Positions 5,412 to 13,497 of a DNA stretch of 22,550 bases are shown one piece after another. Below the pieces are notes generated by a model, which did not search any database, was not told where the DNA came from, and saw only the letters and a list, made by a program, of their open reading frames with translations. The first letter of the stretch is position 1, and each line of letters begins with the position of its first letter. The position numbers were made by a program, and so were the translations under genes. This DNA comes from JBCBEX01 sp038528235 (lineage in GTDB: Bacteria > Bacteroidota > Rhodothermia > Rhodothermales > Rubricoccaceae), in the NCBI GenBank assembly GCA_038528235.1, contig JBCBEX010000073.1, forward strand, positions 1 to 22,550, read 5' to 3'.

Positions 5412-7295
5412 GTGCACACCCTCTCGGCCCGCCTCGATGCCGCTCCGCACCTCAACCAGGTCTGGGCGGCGCTGATCGTCGAGGAGTTGGTACGGCTGGG
5501 CGTGGGGCTGTTCTGCGTGGCGCCGGGCTCGCGCTCGACGCCGCTGACGCTGGCGGTGGCAGCCCACCCCGAAGCGAAGGCGCTGGTGCACTTCGACGAG
5601 CGAGGCTCGGCGTTCGCGGCGCTAGGCTATGCGCGGGCCGCTCAGTCACAGGGGAAGCCGACGCCCGCCGTCTGGATCACGACGAGCGGAACGGCGCTGG
5701 CGAACGGCATGCCCGCCGTCGTGGAGGCGAGCGTGAACGGCGTGCCGCTGCTGCTGCTCACCGCCGACCGGCCGCCGGAATTGCGCCAGACGGGCGCGAA
5801 TCAGACGATCACGCAGCCCGGCCTCTTCGACCCATACGTCCGCTGGGCGTTCGATCTCCCGACCCCGAGCGCTGAGATGCCCGCCGCGGCCGTCCTCACC
5901 ACGATCGACCAGGCCTTCCACCGTGCCGCGCGGGCACCGGGCGGGCCGGTTCACCTCAACGCGATGTTTCGGGAGCCGCTCGCGCCGCCGCCTGAGGGCG
6001 CTGCCGATTTCCCCGAAGGCTCCACGGATTTCGAGGCCTATCTCCGCCCGCTCGCGCGCTGGACGAACGGCGATGGCCCGTTCACCCGCTATGCCGCGCC
6101 CGTCGTGACCGCGTCGCCGGATGCGCTCGGCGACCTCCGCGCGACGTTGCAGCAGGCTGAGCGCGGCGTGGTCGTCGCCGGGCGGCTGCGAACCGAGGCC
6201 GGGTCGAGCGCCGCGCTGCGGGTCGCTGAGGCGCTGGGCTGGCCGCTGCTAGCCGACGTGGAGTCGGGGCTACGGACGGGGCAGGCTGACCATCCGCTCG
6301 TCGTTGCGCACGCGGACCTCGTCCTCACGAGCGCGCCGTTTTGCGCGGCCGTGCGTCCCGATGCGGTGCTGCACCTCGGCGGGCGGCCCGTCTCGAAGCG
6401 GCTCGCGCAGCACCTCGCCGCGTGCGCGCCGCCGTGCTATGCCGTCGTCCGCGACGATCCGGACCGCTTCGATCCGCGCCACCACGTCACGCACCGCTTC
6501 GAGAGCGACCTCGTCGCGTTCGCCGACGCGCTGCTCGCGGAGGATGTGGTCAACCCGACCGACAACGCATGGCGGTCAGCGTGGCACAAGGCTGACACGG
6601 CCATCCGAAAGCGCCTGGCCGACACCCTGGATGCCGTTAACCAGCACGAGCCGCTCTCCGAGCCGCTCGTCGCGCGCCTCGTGAGCCAGCATCGGCCCTC
6701 GGATCACGCGCTCATCCTCGCGGCCAGCATGCCGATCCGCGACGTGGACGCCTTCGCGGACCCGGCCGTACCCGCAGCCGATGTCTTCGCCAACCGGGGC
6801 GCGAGCGGCATCGACGGGACGGTGGCGACGGCGGCCGGCGTGGCTCGCGGGCGGAGCGGTCCAGCGACGCTCCTCATCGGCGACCTGGCGCTGCTGCACG
6901 ACCTCAACTCGCTCGCGCTGCTCCGTGACCCTGACGTTTCCATGGCAGCCCAGCCACCCGTCGTGATCGTGGCGATCAACAACGACGGCGGAGGCATCTT
7001 CCACTTTCTGCCCCTCGCGCGCGAGGGCGTCGAGTCGGGCGCCGTGCCCGCAGCCAGCTTCGAGCGGTTCTTCGGCACGCCTCACGGGCTCGGCTTTGCC
7101 GATGCGGCACGGCTCTTTGGCCTCGCCTACCACGCCCCCACCACGCCCGCAGGCTTCATCGAGGCCTACCGCACAGCCTGCACCGCTGCGACCTCCTCGC
7201 TCATTGAGGTTCGGACCGAGCGCGGCGCAAACCGGGCCTTGCATGCTCACCTCCTGGAGACTGCTGCAAGCGCTGTGACCGCCGTCTGCGCGTAG
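5412..7295 (+). CDS. menD: SEPHCHC synthase (MenD), ThDP-dependent
   Basis: MenD joins isochorismate and 2-oxoglutarate to make SEPHCHC, the first committed menaquinone step, using ThDP and Mg. From the GTG at 5412 the protein has 627 residues. Motifs in order are VAPGSRSTPL (36-45), HFDERGSAFAALGYARA with Glu63 equivalent to the ThDP-activating Glu of E. coli MenD, TSGTALANGMPAVVEA, LTADRPPELRQTGANQT, NRGASGIDGT (from 461) and the ThDP/metal segment NNDGGG (523-528). The frame is open further upstream, but the extra residues would be encoded by the octamer repeats and would overlap the flavoprotein gene. GTG 5412 leaves a normal distance to the conserved N terminus; GTG 5361 and 5367 are alternatives. 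Confidence 0.93.
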   Translation: MHTLSARLDAAPHLNQVWAALIVEELVRLGVGLFCVAPGSRSTPLTLAVAAHPEAKALVHFDERGSAFAALGYARAAQSQGKPTPAVWITTSGTALANGMPAVVEASVNGVPLLLLTADRPPELRQTGANQTITQPGLFDPYVRWAFDLPTPSAEMPAAAVLTTIDQAFHRAARAPGGPVHLNAMFREPLAPPPEGAADFPEGSTDFEAYLRPLARWTNGDGPFTRYAAPVVTASPDALGDLRATLQQAERGVVVAGRLRTEAGSSAALRVAEALGWPLLADVESGLRTGQADHPLVVAHADLVLTSAPFCAAVRPDAVLHLGGRPVSKRLAQHLAACAPPCYAVVRDDPDRFDPRHHVTHRFESDLVAFADALLAEDVVNPTDNAWRSAWHKADTAIRKRLADTLDAVNQHEPLSEPLVARLVSQHRPSDHALILAASMPIRDVDAFADPAVPAADVFANRGASGIDGTVATAAGVARGRSGPATLLIGDLALLHDLNSLALLRDPDVSMAAQPPVVIVAINNDGGGIFHFLPLAREGVESGAVPAASFERFFGTPHGLGFADAARLFGLAYHAPTTPAGFIEAYRTACTAATSSLIEVRTERGANRALHAHLLETAASAVTAVCA

Positions 7296-7317
7296 GCACC
7301 CCGCGCACAAGTAGCAG

Positions 7318-7351
7318 GCACGGGACGCTTCCCAAAGGAAACGCCCCGTGC
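7318..7351. terminator. Bidirectional hairpin between menD and the pilin-like operon
   Basis: The arms are 7318-7332 (GCACGGGACGCTTCC) and 7337-7351 (GGAAACGCCCCGTGC). They pair over 15 positions with two mismatches around a 4-base loop. The hairpin lies in the gap between the convergent stops of menD and the PilX-like gene, where a terminator serving both strands is expected. There is no strong T-tract on either side. Confidence 0.6.
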
Positions 7352-7384
7352 TCGATTCATTGGTGGGTGCGCTGCGCCGTCACC

Positions 7385-10372
7385 TCATTCGGCTGCGACG
7401 GTGCAGGACCCGATGCTTGCTCCGCGGCGCTGCCACGTAGCCAGGTCGCGCAGCTCGATCTGCATCTCCACGCCATCGACGCAGATCGTGATGATCTGGC
7501 CCAACCCACCGGGACCGTTGGCGGTGGGATCCGCGAGCGGGTTGGTGACAGGCGGCTGGGTGCCGCCGCCGCCGGTGGGCTCTCCGGCTTCACCTCCTGA
7601 GGAGGACGTGCCGCAACGGCCCAGCGTGGCGCCCCGGTCGAGGTGGCCGCTCAGGCCGAGGACCGACACCATCACCGAGCGCCCGTTACGGCAGATAGCC
7701 ACGCGGCGCTCGTCCTCGCGCTGCGGCGTCGCGACGAACGTCTCCTCCTCGAAGTAGTCGCGCAGATCCATCGTGTAGTCGTCGTACTCGACGATCCACG
7801 AGCCCTGCTCGATGGTGTCGCTCAGCGTGGCCAGCTGCCCGAGCGCCTCGGTCGAGTAGTAGACTTCGGCGTTGTCAGCCATCGTGAAGTCGAGTATGCC
7901 GCGCTGCTTGAACAGAGACAGCGGCGCAAAGCTGTACGAGACACGATCCGCGAAGTAGCTCATGTTGGCCGTCTGGAGGCTGATGCGAATCTCCCGCACC
8001 TCTGAGAAGTTGGGCACCATCAGCTCCGCGACGATCAACTCGGTGTCGCGGATCACCTCCGGGCGCAACGAGCCGCGAGAGGCGTCCCAGATCCAGCTCA
8101 CGCCGTCACTGGAGCCATCCGATCCCAGCAGTACGTCCAGGTTCTGCGTCATCTCCCAGTCCGCCGTCGAGACCTGGGCTCCGTTCTCGTCATATGCACG
8201 GATGGTCGTCGCGGCGTTATCGATGTCGAAGATGTAGAAGTAGAACGGCCGGTTCCAGGCCTGGCTGAAGGTGAAGGACACCTCGGCGCGGCCACCGCCC
8301 GAGGAGTACATCGGCGGGTGCACGTCAAGGACGGGCAGCGGGTTGGGGCCGATGTAGTCCGGGTTGTTGATGTCGCTGGCCGCCTGCCCCAAGTCCACGG
8401 ACTCGGTGAGCGCCTGGAGGCTCATGCCCTCGGCATAGCCCGCCCGGTAGTAGCTCCCGTAGCCGGTGTCGGCGTCGACGCGCACCTGGATGCCAGGGCC
8501 GCCTGGCCAGTTCAGGGTACTGTACTGCGCGTAGCTGGTGTTGCCCATCCAGTCGTAGGGCAGCGACGTGAAGTCGGGGATGATGCCCGTGAGGTCTTCG
8601 TCGCAGCCGGGCAGGACGTTTTCGGCGGTAGCCTCCTCGCCCTGGAAGTAGAACGCCATATCCTGAATGTCTCCGCTGTAGGCGGAGAGCTGCGTGACCC
8701 CCCCGTTGGTCGGATCGATGCGGACGAAGCGGACGCCGTCGTGGCCGTAGATCATGCCGTCGGGGTGGGCCGCGATGGCGCGCATCTTGTCGTAACTGTT
8801 GTGCGAGATCCCCGACAGGTCGTACTGCTTGGCGACCCAGCCGGTGACGAGGTCGTCCCAGCGCCACAGTTCCAGGCTGGACGCGTCGGTCCGCGTGAAA
8901 TAGACCTGGCCGCTGGCGTTCATCGTGAAGCTGCCGATTTCAGCGGAGCCGGTGATGAGGCGGCGGACCTGCGACGCGTTGCCGGTCGAGAGGTCGAGTT
9001 CGTAGAGGCGCGTCGAGGAGCGGGCAAAGCCGTAGAGGGTGTTCCCTTGGAAGACGAGGCTGTTGATCTCGTCTCCCCAGTAGCGTCCCGTGTCGCCCAC
9101 GCGGGTGACGTTCACCGGCGTATTCGGGTCGTCGTCGATCTCGGCCGGGTCGATGGTGTAGAGCGCGTTGTCCTGCACGGGGTAGTACTGCCCGTTGCTG
9201 TAGGTGTATTCCTCGAAGTTGGCGTTGTTGACGAAGTAGATCGTGCCGTCCGGACCGAAGGTGAAGGCCTCCGCGTCCACGGTGAAGCCTGGGGTGGCCG
9301 GCTCCTGGATGCCCTGAAGCAGCCCCTCGGTGCCGACGATGATCTGGTCCTCGTCGATGGTGTAGCGCATGAGCATGCCGTCGGAGTCGCGGATGCTCCA
9401 GATGGTCATCGGGTCCACCTCGGCGTCGCCGACCTCGACCTCGCAGTCGTAGTCGCCCTCCTCGTGACGGACGTAGAGCATGCCGTAGATCGTGGCGTTG
9501 TTGCGCAGGGTGACCTCCATGTCGCCCACCTTGTCGGCGACCACGATGCCGTGCCACTCGAAGTCGCCCGCTGCTACGAAGTCGCCCTCAACCACGAGGA
9601 TGCCGTAGCCCGTCGTCGCGCCGGCGAAGCTGACGTCGCCGTCGATGTAGACGGTGGTGGGGCTGCCGAGGCTGCCGAACGCGGTGTCTTGGAAGGACTG
9701 GTTGCCCTGGTAGGCATAGGCTGGGTTCGCCATGACCTCGTCCAGGATCGCCTCCACGTCGTAGGCCAGCGCGCCGGTGGTGACGTCGGCCTGGTCCTGA
9801 TCGCCGCGCACGCGGTCGCTGCTGTAGTTGCTGAGCGCGTTCTGGACCGTCTGCTGCCCCTCTGGCGTGCTCGTCCACACCGCAGGCACCGACGTGCCGG
9901 AGCGCCCGTAGCCCTCGGGCAGGTCCTCGTAGGAGAACGACGGCGTGTCGTGGCCACTGGCGAGGAAGTTGGTCCCGGACAGGTTCACCTGCATCGTGTC
10001 CGAGTCGAGCATCAGCGGCGACGGCGCGGACGCGAGGCGTCCCACCACGCGGTAGATGTCCACCGAGGTGCCGCTGACATCGCCCGTCGAGGCAAGCACC
10101 ACGGGGCCGGCCGTCCCGCCGCTGGCCACGACCTCGAAGGTGCCGCCGTTGTGGGCGGTCTGGTTGAAGCCCGCACGCCAGCCCTCAAAGTCCTGGTTGA
10201 TCTTGCTTGCGGCCAGGTCCAAGCCTGTTCTCGCAACGCGCTCCGCGAGCATCTCGCTCTGGATGTGCTCGGTATCGGTGGCGATGTCGCGCGTGCGCTC
10301 CAGGGACGAACTCGAGAGCGAACCGATCCATATGGTTGCCGCCGCAACGGCGAGTAGGGCTACTCTGTTCAT
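7385..10372 (-). CDS. Giant PilX-like pilin-related protein with propeller-like insertion
   Basis: This 995-residue protein has one N-terminal hydrophobic segment (about 4-22) followed by a helix with AERVARTGLDLAASKI (43-58), the layout of PilX-type minor pilins. It lacks the prepilin G-F-x-x-x-E cleavage site. A beta region at 238-305 (IDGDVSFAGATTGYGILVVEG and following) resembles the PilX/DUF7305 beta-stack, and its usual C-terminal partner AEVYYSTEALG appears only at 835-845. Between them is an insert of about 500 residues. Its first part (about 325-580) has repeated strand motifs such as TFGPDGTIYFVNN and IAAHPDGMIYGHDG, suggesting a beta-propeller. Its second part (about 590-810) looks like a beta-sandwich. 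Two Cys-bounded 30-residue repeats (891-920, 961-990) end the protein. It is last in a tight minus-strand operon and may be a surface tip protein. Confidence 0.7.
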   Translation of the reverse strand: MNRVALLAVAAATIWIGSLSSSSLERTRDIATDTEHIQSEMLAERVARTGLDLAASKINQDFEGWRAGFNQTAHNGGTFEVVASGGTAGPVVLASTGDVSGTSVDIYRVVGRLASAPSPLMLDSDTMQVNLSGTNFLASGHDTPSFSYEDLPEGYGRSGTSVPAVWTSTPEGQQTVQNALSNYSSDRVRGDQDQADVTTGALAYDVEAILDEVMANPAYAYQGNQSFQDTAFGSLGSPTTVYIDGDVSFAGATTGYGILVVEGDFVAAGDFEWHGIVVADKVGDMEVTLRNNATIYGMLYVRHEEGDYDCEVEVGDAEVDPMTIWSIRDSDGMLMRYTIDEDQIIVGTEGLLQGIQEPATPGFTVDAEAFTFGPDGTIYFVNNANFEEYTYSNGQYYPVQDNALYTIDPAEIDDDPNTPVNVTRVGDTGRYWGDEINSLVFQGNTLYGFARSSTRLYELDLSTGNASQVRRLITGSAEIGSFTMNASGQVYFTRTDASSLELWRWDDLVTGWVAKQYDLSGISHNSYDKMRAIAAHPDGMIYGHDGVRFVRIDPTNGGVTQLSAYSGDIQDMAFYFQGEEATAENVLPGCDEDLTGIIPDFTSLPYDWMGNTSYAQYSTLNWPGGPGIQVRVDADTGYGSYYRAGYAEGMSLQALTESVDLGQAASDINNPDYIGPNPLPVLDVHPPMYSSGGGRAEVSFTFSQAWNRPFYFYIFDIDNAATTIRAYDENGAQVSTADWEMTQNLDVLLGSDGSSDGVSWIWDASRGSLRPEVIRDTELIVAELMVPNFSEVREIRISLQTANMSYFADRVSYSFAPLSLFKQRGILDFTMADNAEVYYSTEALGQLATLSDTIEQGSWIVEYDDYTMDLRDYFEEETFVATPQREDERRVAICRNGRSVMVSVLGLSGHLDRGATLGRCGTSSSGGEAGEPTGGGGTQPPVTNPLADPTANGPGGLGQIITICVDGVEMQIELRDLATWQRRGASIGSCTVAAE

Positions 10373-10420
10373 GGTGTTGCTGTGTGGTCCGCCGGGGTGA
10401 TTCCAGTCGGACGTGTGGAG

Positions 10421-11008
10421 TTAGTTGAGGTTGGCGGGGCGATACGTGCGCGCCCACCGTGCACGCCTGGCAGTCTGGTCGGTAACGGTGTCACTGCCCG
10501 CATAGAGCAGGTCAAAGCGGATGTAGATAGCCGTGGCGTCCGCCAGGGTGGCTGGCGGTGTGCCATCGGTCTCCTGGGGCTGCATCTGCAGCGTCATGAG
10601 CGAGGGCGGGCTGCTGCCGCTCATCACCCCGTTGACGAGGCGCTCCACCCTGTAGAGCGGTAGCCGCGAGGACACGCCGTCGTCCACGTAGGTGACCGAG
10701 TCCGCGACGGTCCAGCGGTATTCGACCTCCACGAACGTCGAGTCGGCGGCATCGAGCTTGCGCCGGAAGGTGAGGTGGCTGGCGGCGTCGTAGTCCGCGA
10801 ACGGGTCCATCGCCGCTGGCACCCCCGCGCCAACGTTGGCCAGGTCCTCGTCGAGCAGGTCCACGAACGACTGCATCTGCGTGCGTGCCGCTGCGAAGAA
10901 CGTCTCGTCCACCGTCGAGTTGGTCCCCGTCAGCTGGACGCCGACGAGGATGAAGAACACCCCGGTGCCGATGAGGGTGGCGTTTAGATGGTCGTAGATA
11001 AACTGCAT
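10421..11008 (-). CDS. PilW-like pilin-related protein
   Basis: This 195-residue protein has an N-terminal hydrophobic helix (about 11-28), then ARTQMQSFVDLLDEDLANVGAGV (41-63). This matches the amphipathic helix and 'RD-x-R-x-AG'-like end typical of PilW-type minor pilins. The C terminus has IYIRFDLLYAG (161-171) and ends in RTYRPANLN, similar to the R-P-x-N-L ending of PilW proteins. No prepilin-peptidase motif precedes the hydrophobic helix. It lies 33 bases after the PilV-like gene and 48 bases before the PilX-like gene on the same strand, consistent with an operon encoding one surface complex. The family call rests on pattern recognition, not a search. Confidence 0.6.
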   Translation of the reverse strand: MQFIYDHLNATLIGTGVFFILVGVQLTGTNSTVDETFFAAARTQMQSFVDLLDEDLANVGAGVPAAMDPFADYDAASHLTFRRKLDAADSTFVEVEYRWTVADSVTYVDDGVSSRLPLYRVERLVNGVMSGSSPPSLMTLQMQPQETDGTPPATLADATAIYIRFDLLYAGSDTVTDQTARRARWARTYRPANLN

Positions 11009-11041
11009 GAGGGCGTTTCAGAGGGGGGGCAGCCTGCCGGG

Positions 11042-11530
11042 CTAGCTGCCGTAGGTCATCACCTGGCTCATCGTCACCGTCCGGTCGTAGCGCCGGAGAA
11101 TCGGGTTGGTGACGTAGACGGTGACCAGCTTGGCGAAGGTGGGGGTGCCGGAGACCGTCTCGCCGTCTTCCTCGCTGACGTACTGCACAGTCACGTCGAC
11201 TTCGAACTCGTAGCTCTCGTAGCCTGAGGCGAACGTGTGGGTCTGGATCTCGTGGAAGTCGTCGACATCGTCGGCGTCCTCGTAGCGCTTGCCCGTCGAG
11301 AAGGGCACGGCGGTGAGCTCGTCGCGGGAGTAGCTGCCTCCTCCCTTAGTCGCCTCGTCGAAGGCAGTCGTGGAGATATAGTCGAGCACGTCGAGGGCGA
11401 CGCTGCCGGCGTAGGTCTCGGTCTCTTCGGCCACCATGTCGATCTTCGAGCGGACGGCACCCTGCTGCACATTCATGGCGAGCACTGAGGCCGCCATGAG
11501 GGCGATGATGGCTCCGATGGTCTGGGACAT
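11042..11530 (-). CDS. PilV-like pilin-related protein (copy B)
   Basis: This 162-residue protein starts MSQTIGAIIALMAASVLAMN, a hydrophobic helix beginning at residue 5 without a charged leader or a G-F/M-x-x-x-E prepilin site. The following helix ends in AFDEA (56-60), the position of the '(L/A)-x-F-D-E' end seen in PilV-like and general pseudopilins. An acidic segment DADDVDD (85-91) and paired strands YEFEVDVTVQYV and TFAKLVTVYV follow. It is paralogous to the gene at 12607-13149, with AFDEA at identical residue numbers. The ATG at 11530 was preferred over an upstream one at 11596 because the hydrophobic helix then sits at the N terminus. It is first in the operon with the PilW- and PilX-like genes. 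Confidence 0.65.
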   Translation of the reverse strand: MSQTIGAIIALMAASVLAMNVQQGAVRSKIDMVAEETETYAGSVALDVLDYISTTAFDEATKGGGSYSRDELTAVPFSTGKRYEDADDVDDFHEIQTHTFASGYESYEFEVDVTVQYVSEEDGETVSGTPTFAKLVTVYVTNPILRRYDRTVTMSQVMTYGS

Positions 11531-11814
11531 GGGTCGTACTCGAAGGAGGGGTTCTGACGCGTGATCCCACTTCGGTACCAATGCCATTCCTGGCATCTCA
11601 TTTTGTGTATCACCCTAACAAAGCCTCTCACTGGGTGGACCTTTGGGGAGCCTAAACCGAAAAAGCCCTTCTGCACTTCATAGGCGGATGCGCCCCGCGC
11701 GGTACTTGCGCGCACATACACGTTTCATCTTTTCGTCTCCAGTCGTCTCGCTCTCTTTCCCCCGCTCGATTGGCCGTTCTAACATGTTTCCCCCCCAAGC
11801 ACGCTGCACCGCGC
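11531..11814. other. Divergent intergenic region, pilin-like operon / menH
   Basis: This 284-base gap separates the divergent starts of the PilV-like gene and menH, so it should hold promoters for both. It is visibly less GC-rich than the flanking genes, with T/C-rich runs near 11727-11762. The one clear structure is the inverted repeat at 11581-11596. No promoter consensus was convincing and no coding region was recognised. Confidence 0.5.
11581..11596. promoter_or_regulatory. Perfect inverted repeat ATGCCA-TTCC-TGGCAT
   Basis: ATGCCA (11581-11586) and TGGCAT (11591-11596) form a perfect palindrome around TTCC, 50 bases upstream of the PilV-like start codon. Size and position suit an operator for a dimeric repressor of the pilin-like operon, or a small hairpin in its leader RNA. 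No regulator gene is seen nearby. Confidence 0.4.
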
Positions 11815-12564
11815 ATGCCCGCTTCGGCGCTTCTCACCCCGGTGATCTATGTGCACGGCTGGCTCGGCACTCATGCTGACTGGGCGCCGGTGCAGACGCT
11901 CCTGCCGGGCTGGACCGTGGACCTGCCGGGGCACGGCGCTTCGCTTAGCCTCCCCAGCGGCACCTACTCGCTCTCGGGCACTGCCGATGCCCTCGTGGAT
12001 GCGCTCGACGCTGCGGCGCTCGAGCGTCCGGTGCTAGTCGGCTACTCGATGGGCGGGCGCGTGGCGATGACGGCGGCGCTGCGCCACCCGGGCCGCTTCC
12101 GAGCTCTTGTGGTGGAGTCGGCGTCGCCGGGCCTAACTATCGACGCTGAGCGCGCAGCGAGGCACGCCCACGACGACGCACGCGCCGCCCACGTCGAGCG
12201 CGACTTTGCAGGATTCCTTGCATCGTGGTACCGACTTCCCCTGTTTGCCTCGTTGGCCCTGGAGCCTGGCCGCGTGGAGGCGACGATTGCGGAGCGCCTT
12301 CGCGGTGACCCTGGCGAACTGGCGCGCGCGCTCCGCGGACTCAGCGTCGCCCACCAACCGTCCTACTGGGACCGGCTCGGTGATCTCCCGCCCACGCTCG
12401 CGCTCGCGGGCGCGCGTGACGAGAAGTACGTGCACCTCGTTCAATCGATGGCGCGCGCCTCGACCGTCACAACGCGCATCGTGTCTGCTGCGGGCCACAA
12501 CGTCCACCGCGAGCGCCCGACGGCCTTCGTGGACGCGGTTGTTGCCTGGTTCGAGACGCTGTGA
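11815..12564 (+). CDS. menH: SHCHC synthase (MenH), alpha/beta hydrolase
   Basis: This 249-residue alpha/beta-hydrolase should eliminate pyruvate from SEPHCHC to give SHCHC, the step after MenD. The oxyanion region VHGWLGTHADW (13-23) is followed by the nucleophile elbow GYSMGGR with Ser78, Asp202 in AGARDEKY, and His228 in SAAGHNVHRERP. The last motif closely matches E. coli MenH. The ATG at 11815 was preferred to a TTG at 11770 because family members begin just before the first strand. It is transcribed opposite to the pilin-like genes on both sides, so it has been separated from menD (by about 4.5 kb) and from menB. Confidence 0.88.
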   Translation: MPASALLTPVIYVHGWLGTHADWAPVQTLLPGWTVDLPGHGASLSLPSGTYSLSGTADALVDALDAAALERPVLVGYSMGGRVAMTAALRHPGRFRALVVESASPGLTIDAERAARHAHDDARAAHVERDFAGFLASWYRLPLFASLALEPGRVEATIAERLRGDPGELARALRGLSVAHQPSYWDRLGDLPPTLALAGARDEKYVHLVQSMARASTVTTRIVSAAGHNVHRERPTAFVDAVVAWFETL

Positions 12565-12606
12565 TGTGGCGTGAGCGCCCGCAGCACCGCGCCCGTTGGT
12601 GAGCAC

Positions 12607-13149
12607 CTACCAGTGCAGGTGGCGCTTGACCGACGTGACGGGGAACGACAGCTCGACGTGGCGCCCTGCAGGGCCTGACTGGCTCAAGTCGGCGCCCTGG
12701 TCGGCAATGACGAGCGTGACCATCTTTGCCGTCGTCGGGCCGATCACGCCGGGCCGCTCAAAGTCCAGCGGGTCCGCGTAGCGCACGGACACGTGGACGG
12801 CAAACGGATAGAGGCCGGTGCCGAGCGGCAGGTTGGCGTCGATCACGGTGCCATCGAGGTCGTCCACGTCGTCGTAGTCGTCAAGCGTGGCCTCGGCGGC
12901 GTCGGGGCCGAAAGCGGCCAAGGGCGTCAGCCCGTCAGCCGTCGCCCGCATCGGATGCTCGTCCACGTCCGCCTCGTCGAAGGCGAGCGCTTTCACCCGG
13001 TTGCTCCAGACGATCGCCAGGTCCAGCGCGGCGGCCTCCACCTCCGCCTCGATGGCGTGGCGTTCGGTGTCCGCCGTCTGGCGGTGCATGGTGAGCCCGA
13101 GCAGGGAAAACGAGAAGACCGCGACGAGCGCGTAGAAGGTCTGCGCCAT
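12607..13149 (-). CDS. PilV-like pilin-related protein (copy A)
   Basis: This 180-residue protein starts MAQTFYALVAVFSFSLLGLT, a hydrophobic helix from about residue 5, again without a prepilin cleavage motif. It aligns along its length with the protein at 11042-11530: M-x-Q-T start, AFDEA at 56-60 in both, acidic DDVDD (93-97), strand FAVHVSVRYA (116-125) and TTAKMVTLVI (139-148). The two are therefore paralogous pilin-like subunits. The ATG at 13149 was chosen over an upstream one at 13278 for the same helix-position reason. menH, on the other strand, lies between this gene and the other three pilin-like genes. Confidence 0.62.
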   Translation of the reverse strand: MAQTFYALVAVFSFSLLGLTMHRQTADTERHAIEAEVEAAALDLAIVWSNRVKALAFDEADVDEHPMRATADGLTPLAAFGPDAAEATLDDYDDVDDLDGTVIDANLPLGTGLYPFAVHVSVRYADPLDFERPGVIGPTTAKMVTLVIADQGADLSQSGPAGRHVELSFPVTSVKRHLHW

Positions 13150-13497
13150 GAGAGGAGAGCGAGGTCGGGTGAGAGAACACCGGCTTCGCGGGCAAACGCC
13201 GGGCGCGCCTTTGCTCCAGCGCGTTGCCACCTGCGTTTGACATGCCTCCGTGTCGGGTCGCGTGACTGAAGCTGCCACGCTGCGGCCGGCCGGAAAAACC
13301 TACCCGGCCGGATATCGCCTTGCCACAGCCCACGAGCGCGGCGGCGATACAGCAGCGATGCGGCGGCCGCGTTCGCTATGATCATCGACTGGGCGATTTC
13401 GGCAAGGCCTCGTTGCCAGGAACGGAACACCGGCCCTGCCCCTCCTCGTTCTGGACGCTCCTTTTCCCTTCGTTCCCGGCTTCTCCCCGCGTATTCC
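13150..13497. other. Divergent 348-base intergenic region with palindromic hairpin
   Basis: This gap lies between the divergent starts of the PilV-like copy A and menB. The clearest element is a pair of CCGGCCGG units (13286-13293 and 13304-13311) around the A-rich centre AAAAACCTAC. The units are self-palindromic, so they could bind a dimeric regulator twice or form an 8-bp stem with a 10-base loop. No confident promoter, RNA gene or coding region was seen. Confidence 0.45.

Noticed and set aside
8318..10357. Long plus-strand open frame (679 codons) opposite the PilX-like gene
   Set aside because: The translation is Val/Ala/Gly/Arg/Asp-rich without domains, as expected for an antisense shadow of a GC-rich gene.
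7385..13149. Recent horizontal transfer of the pilin-like genes
   Set aside because: Composition by eye matches the neighbours and there are no integrase, transposase or flanking direct repeats.
13237..13242. TTGACA as a -35 promoter box
   Set aside because: No -10-like sequence occurs at the right distance, and Bacteroidota sigma factors use different boxes.
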